Source: Diadema setosum (Eukaryota > Echinodermata > Echinoidea > Diadematoida > Diadematidae). Taken from it: a stretch of 64,000 nucleotides of DNA. Numbering within the stretch: the stretch's first letter is position 1; each line of letters begins with the position of its first letter. Below the pieces are notes generated by a model that searched no databases, was not told the origin of the DNA, and saw nothing but the letters and a program-made list of their open reading frames with translations. The translations under genes were made by a program, and so were the position numbers. The DNA lies in NCBI RefSeq assembly GCF_964275005.1, contig NC_092702.1, positions 7,550,330-7,614,329 on the forward strand, in the 5' to 3' direction. Below are positions 33,601 to 44,952 of the stretch, piece after piece.

Positions 33601-35970
33601 AAGCCTATAATAACAGATTACTTTAAAGAGAGTTAACTCCTTTGTTGAATTCTTATGACTTCCACATTGGGGTCTGCATAAAATTGTCCTATCTTCTGCC
33701 AATTACCGCATCAAATATTTACCCCAATCCATGGTGAAATACCTGCTGAAGTTGATGTACAACCCTTCTTCAGGTCTAATTATTTAAGATGAAAAATGGA
33801 CGCGCAATGTATGTGTGTCTATTTTTTCAGTCTGTTACACATTTTTTCATGTTCACATTTTGTTTGTCTTTTTCAACTATTTATACGTGGAGTGCCTCAT
33901 AGCTCATTGATATTTCTCTGTTGCATAACAGCACGAGTCCATGTGAAGCATGTTATATTGTGCCTCGTAACTCACATGCTATGAAGTTCACTGCAATATT
34001 GTGGAATCTGGTATTTTTACTCCTCTGCTTTAATATGTAATATCTATTCTGTGGTTGTCACTCAGATTTTAGTGTGTTCTTATTTAATCACTCTGAATCA
34101 TAGAAATTGTTCAAGTGTTACAAGAGTCCAATCTGAGGTACGCAAACTGGTGAATAAGTATTGTCCAGCTTTTGAATTGCAGATGTTTTCATCATTGATG
34201 CATTCATGTAATTTGATGGACCAAGATTTGAAACAGCGTAAGAAGGACTGATACATGTGACACTGACATAGCAAAAAACTTGGCAGTGATATATTCCATG
34301 CACAGTGTGGCGTGGATTTACCGCGTTGAAAATGAGACCAAACGTGAACGACACATAATCCTCTCTGTGCGCTTGGTGTCCAAACTTTCAAGTTACTGGA
34401 CAAATTTACTCACATTGTAAAGCTTGTTAAAACTTCCACCACTTGAAAACCCTGATTTTTTTAGTACGTAAAATTTGCTCTGAATATTTTGTTGGTATTA
34501 GTGAAATACTGACCAGCCAGATGAATGTATTATAAAGAAAGTGACTCAAGACAAGATTCATGCAGTATTGACCAATTATGTTTGATGATTTTTGAGAACT
34601 AAAAAGGCAAAGAAATTCTCATTCGTACAAACTGTACATCAGAATATTCTTTTCAGAGGAAAAGATGCTACCACTTAATCTATATTTTCATCACTCAGAA
34701 TCTTCCTATAAGCTTTACAGGAGGATTTTCATGTGTGCTTTCCCATTTCCTTCCTGAAGTTGATAGATAAACCTGTACATAGCTTGATCTTCTCTTTATG
34801 TCAGGTAAATTAAGTCACCGTGTAAGAATCTATGGCAGCTCTGTGGACTTTGTAGTGATTGCATGGTTGCAATTTTTGTACTAAAGAAATCCTTCCTTTT
34901 TTCCCACACTAGTATTATTGTTCTTTTTTTCTTAAATGTATATTCAGGAAATGGTGCATTACTGAGTAAACCAGATATCTCTGATATTGAACAAAGGTAT
35001 GAATGGCTTCCAACTTTGAATGAACTTTTTGTAATGATGCTGTATATTACTTTTCGATAGGTATATTCCTTTTTTGGTAGATTTTCACAGACGAATAGTT
35101 GGAAGTAATTTGATTAGAATATTTAGAGAATGGAATCATGATTAGGAAGACAAACTTTCTTTTAAACTTCTGTATTTTTTTTTTTAATGACTTCAAAAAC
35201 ACACTATCATGTTACTAGTACACTGTGATTGCTTATCAATATATCATGAACCATATCAAATGAGTAAACTGTCCTTGGATTTCATGGGCAAACATCAAAC
35301 CAGCCAGACACTTACTACATCTGAGTGAAATATGTCATTCATATCAATTTTCACCCCCTTCCCCTTTAATCTTGTCCCTTGTGTCCCTCAAAATATTGTA
35401 ATGTGAATGAGTGTACACATACATGTATATACCATTGTAGGAAACTTGTGTTAATTACTGTAGCTGTTTATGGTTTCAGAATGATGGGTTGTCACAAATA
35501 CCTATGGGACAATGAGCTTAATACACTGGATGTGTCACCACGCGCTGCACACTAGTGGTTGTTCAGACTGTTCGTACAAAAAGAAGAAAATATTGCAGTC
35601 ACACATTTGTGTGTTTAAATTACATCATTGCATGTATGAATTGTTTCTATGAGCTAGTCCCATGCTTGGTAATGCAAAAACAAATCCCACTGGTGGTGAT
35701 TAGCAATGAATTTATTTGTAAGCTGACAACCAATTCCCTGGTATGCCAGTGAATAAATTTAAATTGCACATACCACATTGTCTAATAAATTTAAGCTCAC
35801 CAGATTTACTCAAGTCGTCATGGTCTTCAAGATTCACATAAGTCTCATTGTTGATTGTATTTAGTTTCATACCATTTTGCACCCAATGTAATTGCCGTTT
35901 TCTGTGCTGTTGAGCATTCACTCAGAATAAATGGTAGAATTTTTGTCCACCGCATGTGTGAACCATTGTC
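33601..35970. other. Non-genic stretch
   Basis: AT-rich DNA without recognisable exons, RNAs or transposon termini. It may include distal 3' UTR of the G gamma gene. Confidence 0.45.
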
Positions 35971-36090
35971 ATTATTACCTCCACCAAGAGGGCTATCATT
36001 TTTGCCAGCACCTGTTTGTTTGTTTGTCTGTGAGCAATATTACTTGACAAGGCATGAACAGATTTTGATGAAACAGGCTGGACTGGAGTC
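35971..36090. repeat. Interspersed repeat fragment (ATTACCTCCACCAAG type)
   Basis: ATTACCTCCACCAAGAGGG followed by GCCAGCACCTGTTTGTTTGT, TTGTCTGTGAGCAATATTAC and AACAGATTTTGATGAAA. I recognise this as the style of a repeat widely scattered in marine invertebrate genomes; that recognition is from memory and unsearched. No coding potential. Confidence 0.45.
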
Positions 36091-36111
36091 TCAGCCGTGT
36101 CCTCTGTCGCA

Positions 36112-36237
36112 GGGCCCCGTTTTATCAAAAGATATAATCGATTATAAATTTCCTTACTACACAGACTGTCATAGACTTATGATAGAAATCAACTACATGT
36201 ATATAATCAATTATAACTCTTCATAAAACAGGTCCCA
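36112..36237. mobile_element. Short MITE with GGGMCCYGTTTTAT ends
   Basis: The left end GGGCCCCGTTTTATCAAAAG is mirrored by CTTCATAAAACAGGTCCC at the right. Subterminal ATAATCGATTATAA pairs with TAATCAATTATAA. About 126 bp, no coding sequence. Confidence 0.65.
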
Positions 36238-36296
36238 GATCAGGTATTTGCAGCCTAATTATGAAGTCGTATGAAGTGGAAGAACACAGAATGTCA

Positions 36297-36311
36297 TTTT
36301 TATTATTATTA

Positions 36312-36372
<61 letters not shown>

Positions 36373-36452
36373 CATTATTATAAATAATAATAAGAATAAT
36401 AATGATAATAATACCATAAGAATTGTTGCTATTATTATTAGTAGTATTATTA

Positions 36453-36486
<34 letters not shown>

Positions 36487-36515
36487 CATCATTACCATCA
36501 TCATCATCACTATCA
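36297..36515. repeat. ATT/AAT trinucleotide microsatellite with strand switch
   Basis: (ATT)n runs to about 36380, then switches to (AAT)n-like sequence (AATAATAAGAATAATAATG) to about 36412, then back to (ATT)n to about 36485. The poly-Asn, poly-Ile and poly-Met frames here are translation artefacts. Confidence 0.95.
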
Positions 36516-36658
36516 ACAGTTGCCTTCATTACTAACAGACCAAGTATCATAATGATAATTATCAGGTAGCATTCCTGTATTTTGGGAAATGTTTTCGAAG
36601 GAAGTAGTACTTGGTGGTGTAGAAATAACCATATGCATAGTTGACACACTTTAGAAAT

Positions 36659-36905
36659 GAAGAGTTTGTTTGCAAAAACCGATAAGTCCATTTTTGAAGA
36701 TTTTGAAGTAGGGCCTCTATCAAAAAGTACAAAATAATACCTTTAAAATGATATATTGGTCACCACATATAAAGGTATATTTTTGAAGTTATGGTCAAAA
36801 GAAGCAAAAAATTTCTTATTATTCTCTTTATTTTTCTTGACCTTTAATCGCAAATATCTCCATTTGACAAATATGGACTTATCGGTTTTTGCAAACAAAC
36901 TCTTC
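36659..36905. mobile_element. MITE with 33 bp terminal inverted repeats (TSD AAAT)
   Basis: GAAGAGTTTGTTTGCAAAAA at the left is mirrored by TTTTTGCAAACAAACTCTTC at the right; pairing continues through CCGATAAGTCCAT and ATGGACTTATCGG. AAAT at 36655-36658 and AAAT at 36906-36909 form a 4 bp target duplication. Length is 247 bp with no ORF of its own. Confidence 0.85.
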
Positions 36906-36912
36906 AAATATA

Positions 36913-37238
36913 GGCCCGAATTCACGAAGGTGGTACAAATGAAACCATGGTTTAAACCATGGACAAAAACCATGGAGCGACAAGTGTCGCATGAAATATT
37001 TTGTTACGAAGTCAGTCATTTCGTCGATGAAATGATTATTTTGTAACGAAATGACAACATTTTGTAACTAAATGAACATTTCGTCCACGAAATGATAATT
37101 TCGTTAACGAAACGGTCATTTTGTCGACGAAATGACCAATTTCGTAACGAAATATTCCGTGCGACACTCCGCGCTCCATGGTTTTTGTCCATGGTTTAAA
37201 CCATGGTTTCATTTGTACCACCTTTGTGAATTCGGGCC
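36913..37238. mobile_element. Foldback MITE with palindromic CGAAATGA core
   Basis: The ends GGCCCGAATTCACGAAGG and CCTTTGTGAATTCGGGCC are inverted repeats. The arms continue with GGTACAAATGAAACCATGG, GTTTAAACCATGG and CCATGGAGCG against CGCTCCATGG. The core is a chain of CATTTCGTnnACGAAATGA palindromes in both orientations. ATA flanks both ends (36910-36912, 37239-37241). The length is 326 bp. It directly follows another MITE. Confidence 0.85.
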
Positions 37239-37264
37239 ATAATGTTTAGTTTGTGGTAATTGAT

Positions 37265-37477
37265 TTGTGTAAAAGTGAAAAATTTTGCACACTGTTTGAT
37301 ACGTAACTAAGTGTGATACAAAACTAGCGCAAAATTAAAATGTTTTTTTTTTTTTTTTGCTTGATGCATGTCATACTATTTTATATATTGGTTCCATGGA
37401 ATTTAAAACACAAAATATACATCTCAACCCACTAAGCGTGAAAGACTACTCCCACGAAAATATTCAGTTTTACAGTA
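37265..37477. mobile_element. MITE family A copy 3
   Basis: It starts TTGTGTAAAAGTGAAAAATT and ends ACGAAAATATTCAGTTTTAC-AGTA. The interior CTAGCGCAAAATTAAAATG and GGTTCCATGGAATTTAAAAC show the same orientation as the copy at 43841. A poly-T run interrupts it. Confidence 0.65.
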
Positions 37478-37979
37478 ATCCAACATATATCATACTAAAT
37501 TTGACCAATGTGTACAAACAACAGTTCAAGATCACTACAGCATTCTGTTGAAATAGAGTGAATGGTGTGCTTTTACCTTTTGAATTTTAGCCAAAGTTTC
37601 TTCAATTGAAGATTTCTACTAGTTACTAATTTAATAGGTGATATGCATACAAATTAACACAATCATTTGTCCATACATTAATCATGAAACAAGTATAAGC
37701 ACAGCCTTTCCTTTTTTTCCTTGTTCAGGACTTGTCTTTTCCATAATGCACCTCCATCCAACCATCAACCATGTTGAACATGCACAAGGCAGACCTCCCA
37801 ACCCTACTGAATTTGGAGGAAAGAATCTCAATTTTGACTATTTCCAGCTCTTGTTACAACAGGAGTTCCCTTGTTTTCTGGATAATTTTACTGTACACCC
37901 CTATGGGAACTGCTCTTTCTTTCCTACTTTTGAGCCAAATCATCCCTATTTTTCAGTCAGAAAGGTTGGGAGGTCTGCA

Positions 37980-38720
37980 CCAGGGGTGGTATTCTGAGGT
38001 CGTAAGTAAGTCTGTAATTAACTTCGTGATTAAGTCGAGAAGTTAATAGACCTTTAATCATGGGCAAAATCGGTATTCTGAGGACGTAATTAAGGTATGA
38101 TTAAGTCCCCTATAATTATCTTAGGTTCCTCCCATTTCATTGTTATTCCATCCAATCAGACGCGTTGTTAGAAGCCAAAATGATGATCACGCGCACAAAT
38201 ATGCCCTCAATGCGCGCTCCTCCACACATCCCCTGTAATTACAACACAAGAGCTCCGTGCGCACACTTTGGTCTCTGATTACAATCCTTCACCTACGCAC
38301 GCGAAGAGCTCACATAAAATGACAAAATTCCCTGAAGATCGCCTATATTTCTTATTTTCTCTGAATTCTATGGATACCATGACAACAAGACTCAACCACT
38401 CCTCGGTTACCGAAGACGGTAAGCATCGTTGTAGCCAAGAAAAAACTCTGTAATGCGTGATATCGGAGTAGTTAATGACACTCTGTGGTATCATTAAGTT
38501 TTCCATTAACTTTCATACTTAATTACACACTCAGAATACCGATTTGTAATCAACTCTGTGATTAAGTCCTCTCAGAGGTGTACGCGCATTGACTTTCCCG
38601 CCAAAACGCTTGTTGTCATGGTAGTTAATAAACCCCCTACTTAATTAAGCTCTCGGAATACCGATTCGCTAATTAAGTGCTAATCAGACACTTAATAAGC
38701 CCTCAGAATACGGCCCCAGG
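37980..38720. mobile_element. Inverted-repeat element of about 740 bp with repeated TATTCTGAG subterminal motifs
   Basis: The left CCAGGGGTGGTATTCTGAGG is mirrored by CCCTCAGAATACGGCCCC. CGGTATTCTGAGGACG (about 38070), CTCAGAATACCGATTT (about 38531) and CTCGGAATACCGATTC (about 38651) repeat the motif inside, each beside AATTAAG or CTTAAT. The core (38150-38420) is CpG-richer. No transposase was recognised; a short frame at 38268-38453 has no domain. Confidence 0.7.
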
Positions 38721-39942
38721 AAATCACACACATACAGCAAAAAAATAATAAGGAGAAGGGCAAAGAGATATTTTTTTTTTTCACATGATTCAGACATATA
38801 TCTGGCAGTATTTTTTTGTTGTTTTTTTTAATTGAGTTGGTAATGCTTGCATAACATTTTCTTTGTGTGTCATAAATCAACATTCTCTATAGCATAAAAC
38901 ATTTACACTGCATCCACAGAGCCTTCTTTTGGAGTGAAAAATTGGCAAACTTCACTCGCAACTCAAAACTTCCAGGAGTGTTGGTCTCATTTGTGCTTTA
39001 TTTGCATCTCCTTGATAATACATAACTAAACTACTGTAAATAACATGACCCCTTTTTATCTATACCCATGTCAAGCTCCTATATTCAGAATGTTAATGCG
39101 TTGATGCTTTTGTCTACATTACTACGGGTATTTTGTTTGGGCCACTGCCTTATGGATTCTGTACAGGGGACAACATCAAACAATTCCTTCACATTGAATC
39201 TTAAAATAGTTCTGTTTTCAATGATGCGGGAAATGGCATCTGATAAAATTCAAGGTGGAGTGAAGCCCTATTTGTATCATTTGTTGTCCTTGCCTTTATC
39301 ACATTGCATGATCTAGTTTCGTTCAAAGCGTGCCTCATCCACAAAACATCGATTCTACTCATTTTAACTGAAACCCTGGCACTTACAATGTACCTGTCAG
39401 CCTCCTCTAATCATTTTAAGAAGGAAGCAAGAATGCATAATTCTATAATTCATCCTAAACTTGGAGGGGGGGGGGGGTCTATTCTACAATCTATCTTAAT
39501 CCCAATGTTTCTACCTGTAGAATTAGTTTTCCAATCCATTTTCATCAGTCTAATCCACTTTCTGCCAATCTTTATTTGCTTAGTTTTTTTTTTGTAATCA
39601 TCATTCCCCACATGCACCACTTTGCAAAAATACTCATACAAGCATATGAATGAACTACAGTGCTATGCAATAATAACATCTCTTACAAAAACAATACACT
39701 ATCATTTAGAAATACTTTAAAAATATCCATTTACTTTCTGCAATAGATCTTTACAAGTCGAGCAGACAAAAGAAGTGCTGTGAAGAGATTAGATCATGGC
39801 AAGTTAATCTGAACTGACAAAATTTGTGCTCACAAACACACACACACATACACATCTTTGTGCTGATTAAAGAGGTGCAATTGACCTGAAGACATGTCAG
39901 TTGTCAGCCAATCAGAATTTGACTTGAGACATGGGCATGAGT
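38721..39942. other. Non-genic stretch
   Basis: No supported gene. Simple-sequence T and G runs occur near 38770 and 39463-39477. Confidence 0.45.
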
Positions 39943-40126
39943 TACTGTAAAACACGATACTTTCGCGGCATGAAATTTTTGTGAATTGGAGCCGACGGCC
40001 TTTTTCGCGGCATGAAATTTTCACGAGTTGCCTCTAATATTCAAGAACTTTCACATGCGTTTTAATTTCATGAATCTTGGCTCTCGCGAAATTAAAATGC
40101 ATGCAAACATTCCTCATTTTACAGTA
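39943..40126. mobile_element. MITE family B copy 2
   Basis: It starts TACTGTAAAACACGATACTT and ends CATTCCTCATTTTACAGTA. It contains TTTCGCGGCATGAAATTTT twice in direct orientation (about 39962 and 40003). The right half, TTTCATGAATCTTGGCTCTC with ATTAAAATGCATG, matches the copy at 25938 in opposite orientation. Confidence 0.7.
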
Positions 40127-40205
40127 GCTCATTTGCTATCGATCATACCTTCTTGTGCAATATCCTTTCATCCCTGCCCCAAGAACAAGATCAAACCATT
40201 TCTGG

Positions 40206-40536
40206 TTATAGGGATTATACAGTTTTGGTCGAGATGATTCCAGTTTTAACTTCTTGCGAGATGATTAGAAATCACTTATATAAAATATTACAGAGCAGCT
40301 GCCAAGTTTATTTGAAGAACATTAGTTTTAAAATGGCTGAGATATTCAAAAACACAGAGATCCTAATAAAAGGTGGGTCCCACCTTATATTACAACCACT
40401 GTTTTTTACTTTGTTTTTGGATATATCAGCCATTTCAAAACCAATTTTCATCACATAAACTTTGAAGTATCCTTAGAATTATATGTTCTTTAATATTTCA
40501 TGTACATGATTTCTCATCATCTCGCAAAAAGTTAAA
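40206..40536. mobile_element. Long-armed MITE, family C copy 4
   Basis: It begins near TAGGGATTATACAGTTTTGG and ends near CATCTCGCAAAAAGTTAAAG. The arms contain AAAATGGCTGAGATATTC against GGATATATCAGCCATTTC, around a centre AGGTGGGTCCCACCTTAT. The outermost right end seems shorter than in other copies. Confidence 0.7.
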
Positions 40537-41865
40537 GGTTGTTTCTTGTGTTGTTACACAGACTTCTGCATCAGGAAATGCTAACACTGCTGCCTATGAT
40601 GCAAGTAATAATTGATGACTTGGAAACAAGCTCCTAAATTTACTTTTTTTTCATTTTTTTTGTTTTGTTTTCCTCCCTACAAAGTCCACATGCTTAATCC
40701 ATCAATCTATATGGCCAGTTCTATTAACGATTTTAACAATAATCATTACCAAGTTTTTCTTTTTCTTTTTGTTTTTTGTAAGAGAGTGGGCGTGTCCAGT
40801 AAGGATGAATCAAGAGCTTGATAATCTCATCACATAAAAAAAAAAGGAGAGAAACATGATATCAACTGCTGAAAACCCAGGACGACCATACTTGAAATCA
40901 AAACACTGCAAGACACGACCATACTAATTACAACGTTGGTGGAGTACAGTTAATTCTGAGTATACCAACGGAAGAAACAGAAACATTGCATTTACATGTA
41001 TAGCCACATTTGTCGATTCACAAGAGGTTTCATTCTGTTACTACCATGAAAAACCGATTTGTATATGTCAATGCCATTTGGAGATAATGGCATTTAGAGA
41101 CTTTATTATCTTAAAAACTGTCCTTTTTCCAAAGATATGGGTCACATGATAAAGAAGTCTCATCATTTCACACACATGATTTCCTGTGAATGTCTTCTCT
41201 TTCAATTCTTCTCCAGCAGGATGTAGGAGGGTAGATTGACTTGATGCCAAATTTGTGTAAATTGCTCTTCAAACCCAGCTGGCATTGAGACAGAAACACA
41301 AATTCTCAATCTCATCTGCTGAACTTGTTGAGTTCAGGAGAGAAGGTGTATTGTGATGTTTTTACATGTTTAAGATGGCAAAGTATATTCCACATGACCA
41401 AGTTGTTTACGCAGAGAAATATTGTGTCTTTGGAACCCCTCCAACTTGCGAGGACATTTTCTGCAAGTAAGTCCAGTTTACACGATTTAGAAATTGTCTC
41501 ACCTTCTATAGGACACTCTGCAAGTTTCTTTATACCACAAAACTACCAACAGGATGTCTAAATGTCACAACTTTCATAAACATTTTAAAACAGATGACGG
41601 ATTCTACTAAGCACGAAAGAAGTGCTTTTTGCTTGACAACATTTTTGAGCTCTTCATCAACCTAACTCAAGAATTGAAAAAAAAGTTTTGCCTCGGCAGA
41701 AAAGGCCTCTGACACAAGTTCCATGAGGGTTATACACATGTATGATGACAGTCATTCTGCTCACTGTGTGATAAAGAATGCTGATGGTCCACAAATCTTT
41801 TGACAGACCGCATTGCCGGAGTTTGAGCGGAAACCTGACTTATAAATGTGAGAGGCATTGCAATT
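40537..41865. other. Non-genic stretch
   Basis: No exon, RNA gene or repeat end was recognised. Confidence 0.45.
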
Positions 41866-42619
41866 CTGCAAAACCAGAAATTATCGCACGCATTCACAAA
41901 TTTTTACAAAAGTAAAATGTATGTCAAAGTGTTGTTGACACGATGGATTGAATGCCAATGGTGATATGCGAGAGTTTCATGCCACAAAAAAGGTCATTGG
42001 CTCCCATTTGCAAAAGTTTAAAGGACAACTTCACCTTCATAGACATGTGGGTTGAGTGAATGCAGCAAATTAAATATTAGTGGAACACATCAATGAGAGT
42101 TGAGGAAAATCGGACAATCCGTTCAAAAGTTATGAATTTTTGAAGTTTCTGCTCAGTCATGGCTGGATGAGAAGACTACGTACTATAGCTTGTGATGTCA
42201 TATGAGTACAACTATATAAAGAAAGTATAAAGAAAATTCAAGATATTCTCACTTTTCTCACATAATAAAAGAACATTCGACTTCTCTCTTCCAGAAGTCA
42301 GGGGGAATAATATTACCCCTAACATAAGTCAGTAACAAGTCGAGGAAATGTGCACTTTATCAAAAAAGTCAAGTTTTGTGAAATTCTCTTTTTATTTTCC
42401 TTATATCGTTGTACACATGTGACATCATACACTGTAGTAGTCTTCTCCCCCAGCAGTGATTGCACAGATATTTTAAAAATTCATAACTTTTGAACGGATT
42501 GTCGGATTTTCCCCAAACTTTCACTGATGTGTTCTACTAACATTGTTGCCTTCACTCAATCCACATGTATATGAAGGTGAACTTGTCCTTTAATGCTGCG
42601 AGTGTTTCTGGTTTTACTT
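41866..42619. mobile_element. MITE family B copy 3, interrupted by a family D MITE
   Basis: The left part starts TGCAAAACCAGAAATTATCG and runs to GCAAAAGTTTAA. The right part resumes at 42594 as TGCTGCGAGTGTTTCTGGTT and ends TTTTACTTT, the inverted match of the start. Between them sits the family D element at 42018-42593, so B predates D here. Confidence 0.6.
42018..42593. mobile_element. Long-armed MITE, family D copy 2 (TSD TTAA), nested
   Basis: The left end is TTAA-AGGACAACTTCACC and the right end GGTGAACTTGTCCT-TTAA. The arms include GAAAATCGGACAATCCGTTC against GAACGGATTGTCGGATTTTC, and GATGTGTTCTACTAACATTG at the right. It inserted at TTAA within a family B MITE. No coding capacity. 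Confidence 0.8.
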
Positions 42620-42702
42620 TAATCTGCAGCAGGCAGATTTCATCTGCCAGTTATCCATCTTGGACTATCATCTGAATGGTATACAGATAATGAAATCAAT
42701 GT

Positions 42703-42834
42703 TTATGAGTGCAATGGACATAATATTTCATGAGGTTAAAGATGAAATGAGCCATTCAACGAGGTGTAGCCGAGTTGAATGGATCAATAATTTCATCTTT
42801 CACCAAATGAAACATTCTGGCCATTGCACGAATG
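42703..42834. mobile_element. Foldback repeat of about 130 bp
   Basis: GAGTGCAATGG...TTTCATGAGGTTAAAGATGA at the left pairs with TCATCTTTCACCAAATGAAA...CCATTGCAC at the right. The central arms are CCATTCAAC against GTTGAATGG around GAGGTGTAGCCGA. The pairing is imperfect, so it is an older MITE or hairpin. Confidence 0.6.
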
Positions 42835-42859
42835 AAAAAACATTTATTATTTGTTTCAG

Positions 42860-43195
42860 ATAACACGTAAAAATAGATCCTTGTCATTTGATGTTTTACG
42901 AATTTTAGAAACAAGAGAAATGGTGGGAGATCTGAGATCATGAGAATGCTGAGCGCTGTACACTAGCATGCTGTCCGTTAATATGCTTGATCGCATGCAC
43001 ATGCAAATGAAAGCGTTTTATGTACGTACAGTGTAGTGTGCTCTTGGTGTGCGTGCAAATGAGGCAAATCACATAGATCCAAGATTGCACGGTAAATGGA
43101 GCCACAATTGCACAAGTGATGACGTAATAGTAAAATGGGACAAATGATCAATATCAAACAATAAATCAAATGACTAGGATCTATTTACGTGTTAT
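42860..43195. mobile_element. MITE of 336 bp with ATAACACGTAAA ends
   Basis: The left terminus ATAACACGTAAAAATAGATC and the right terminus GATCTATTTACGTGTTAT are inverted repeats; pairing continues with TTGTCATTTGAT against ATCAAATGACTA. No ORF of its own. It lies 25 bp from the foldback at 42703-42834. Confidence 0.75.
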
Positions 43196-43840
43196 ATAAA
43201 GAGCAATGAATGCAAGTCCTAATTTTTTATCAGGTAATGAAACTGGCACTGAAATGGTGTGCTCAAACTAGTCTGGGCATCATTTTGACATAATGTTGAC
43301 GTTCAGATCAATGCAGAAAAATACATGCATTGAAATAAGCAACTGAACACTGTGAACAGATGTATAATTCATCTGCTCCCAAGAATGGGCTGAAATCAAT
43401 CCTCACAAGATGACACTGTACATTCAAGAAGAAAAACATACAAAATCACGGCGATAAAAACAAAGAATTCACAGTTCTGCTTCTTCAATTACATAAAGAA
43501 AGAAAATATATCTATCATCTGTCACGCAAGCTGAATGAAAGCACTACAAAATATAAATACACCATTTATGCATGACTGCATAAATACACAAACAGAAACT
43601 TGAATATCTCTTTCCGTGCAATATCTGTCATGGATGTACGCAAGGTATTTTTCGGAGGAGGTAGTTTAAGTGAGAATGGTTAGATGTGATTGATACAACA
43701 GTTACATATCAAATGCAAAGGAGACAAATTTTACATGTCCTGCTATTTAAAGCACTTTCGAAAATAGATTGTGAATGTAATTCCTCTGTAAACCGGGGGT
43801 ATGCAGAGAATGAAAACATCCATACCTTTTCCCACCATAC
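43196..43840. other. Non-genic stretch
   Basis: Nothing recognisable between two MITEs. Confidence 0.5.
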
Positions 43841-44053
43841 TACTGTAACTGTGGAAATTTTCGCCGTGTTGAAATTTTCGCGCATTTCGCGCAACCAGAA
43901 GCTAGCGCGAAAATAAAAACACGCTAAAATTTTTGCATGCCAAATGTCCCAGGAGTTGATGTCTTGGTTCCGCGGAATTAAAAACATGCGAAACTCTTCT
44001 TACCCGGTCAAGCGCGAAAAATTAGTCGCGCGAAAATATCCACTTTTACAGTA
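43841..44053. mobile_element. MITE family A copy 4
   Basis: It starts TACTGTAACTGTGGAAATTT and ends AAATATCCACTTTTACAGTA. This is the most CpG-rich and least decayed copy in the window (GAAATTTTCGCGCATTTCGC, GAAGCTAGCGCGAAAATAAA, GCGCGAAAAATTAGTCGCGC), so it is the best reference for the family. Confidence 0.85.
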
Positions 44054-44591
44054 CTTGATTATTCTCATTAGTGAAAACAAGATTCCAGGGAGTATGTGAA
44101 TGTTGTGCCCTCACTTTCTCATTTACATGTTTTTTCTCTGGAAAGAATAAGAAAGTAGTCACTTGCATCACGCTTTCACTTCTGCACAGAATTCCATGAG
44201 TTGCCAGCAACTAAATCTTAAACAAATCATATCTTTTATATTATGTACATTTTGATATTATTACAAGTATTCTGTTGATATGATACAATAAATAATGTTG
44301 GAAAAAAAAAGGCATGTGAAAATTATATATTTGAGAATCCATGTGACAGTTTGTGTGCAGCTTTCTTACTGATCTCTATGTACATACATACATGTACATA
44401 AACACACAATTCAAGAATCTCAAGTGGAGGCCATCACTTCCAATGAGCGTACGCTTCGATGTGCATATTCGCTGATGGGAACTATTCTTGGTTTTTTGAA
44501 TGTATGTACCCCCAGTGGGCAGCAAATGAAAATCGTTTCAATCGGGAAACCCATGAATCCGCAAACTATCAGGTCTTTAAACTGGTCTTTA

Positions 44592-44952
44592 ACAGTAGCG
44601 GATCGGGGAGGGGGGATGCACTGGGCACACAACCCCCTTTAATTTTGTTTTTATAAAAATGAACAATTTAACGTGGGTGCACCGGGTGCATTTTTTTTTT
44701 TTGGGGGGGGGGGGTGGGGGTTGTCAGCTGATGAAACCCGGAAGTGGCAAAAAATTGCACTGAAGCTTTTTTTTTTTTTTTTTTTTTTGGGCTTGTTAGC
44801 CTACAAATCTGTATTGGTATGAGAAAATACCTGTTAAGGTCCTTTTTTTTTTTGCTTGTCAACTGATTAAGCCCGGCAGTGGCATCAGAAATCAAAACGG
44901 CTTTGCACCCCCCCCCCCCCCCCCTTTACGGAATGCCTTGATCTGCCCCTGC
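44592..44952. repeat. Interspersed repeat with GCGGATC / GATCTGCCCCTG ends
   Basis: AGTAGCGGATCGGGGAGGGG opens the region and TTGATCTGCCCCTG closes it in inverted orientation. Inside, GTCAGCTGATGAAACCCGG and GTCAACTGATTAAGCCCGG with AGTGGCA form two direct subrepeats separated by poly-T and poly-G runs. The style is that of a common AGGGGCGGATCCA-type repeat; assignment is from memory. Confidence 0.5.

Noticed and set aside
36221..36691. Poly-Asn and poly-Ile frames on the - strand
   Set aside because: Translation of the ATT repeat and of a neighbouring MITE; not a gene.
38268..38453. 61-residue frame inside the 37980-38720 element
   Set aside because: No resemblance to transposases; the opposite strand is equally open.
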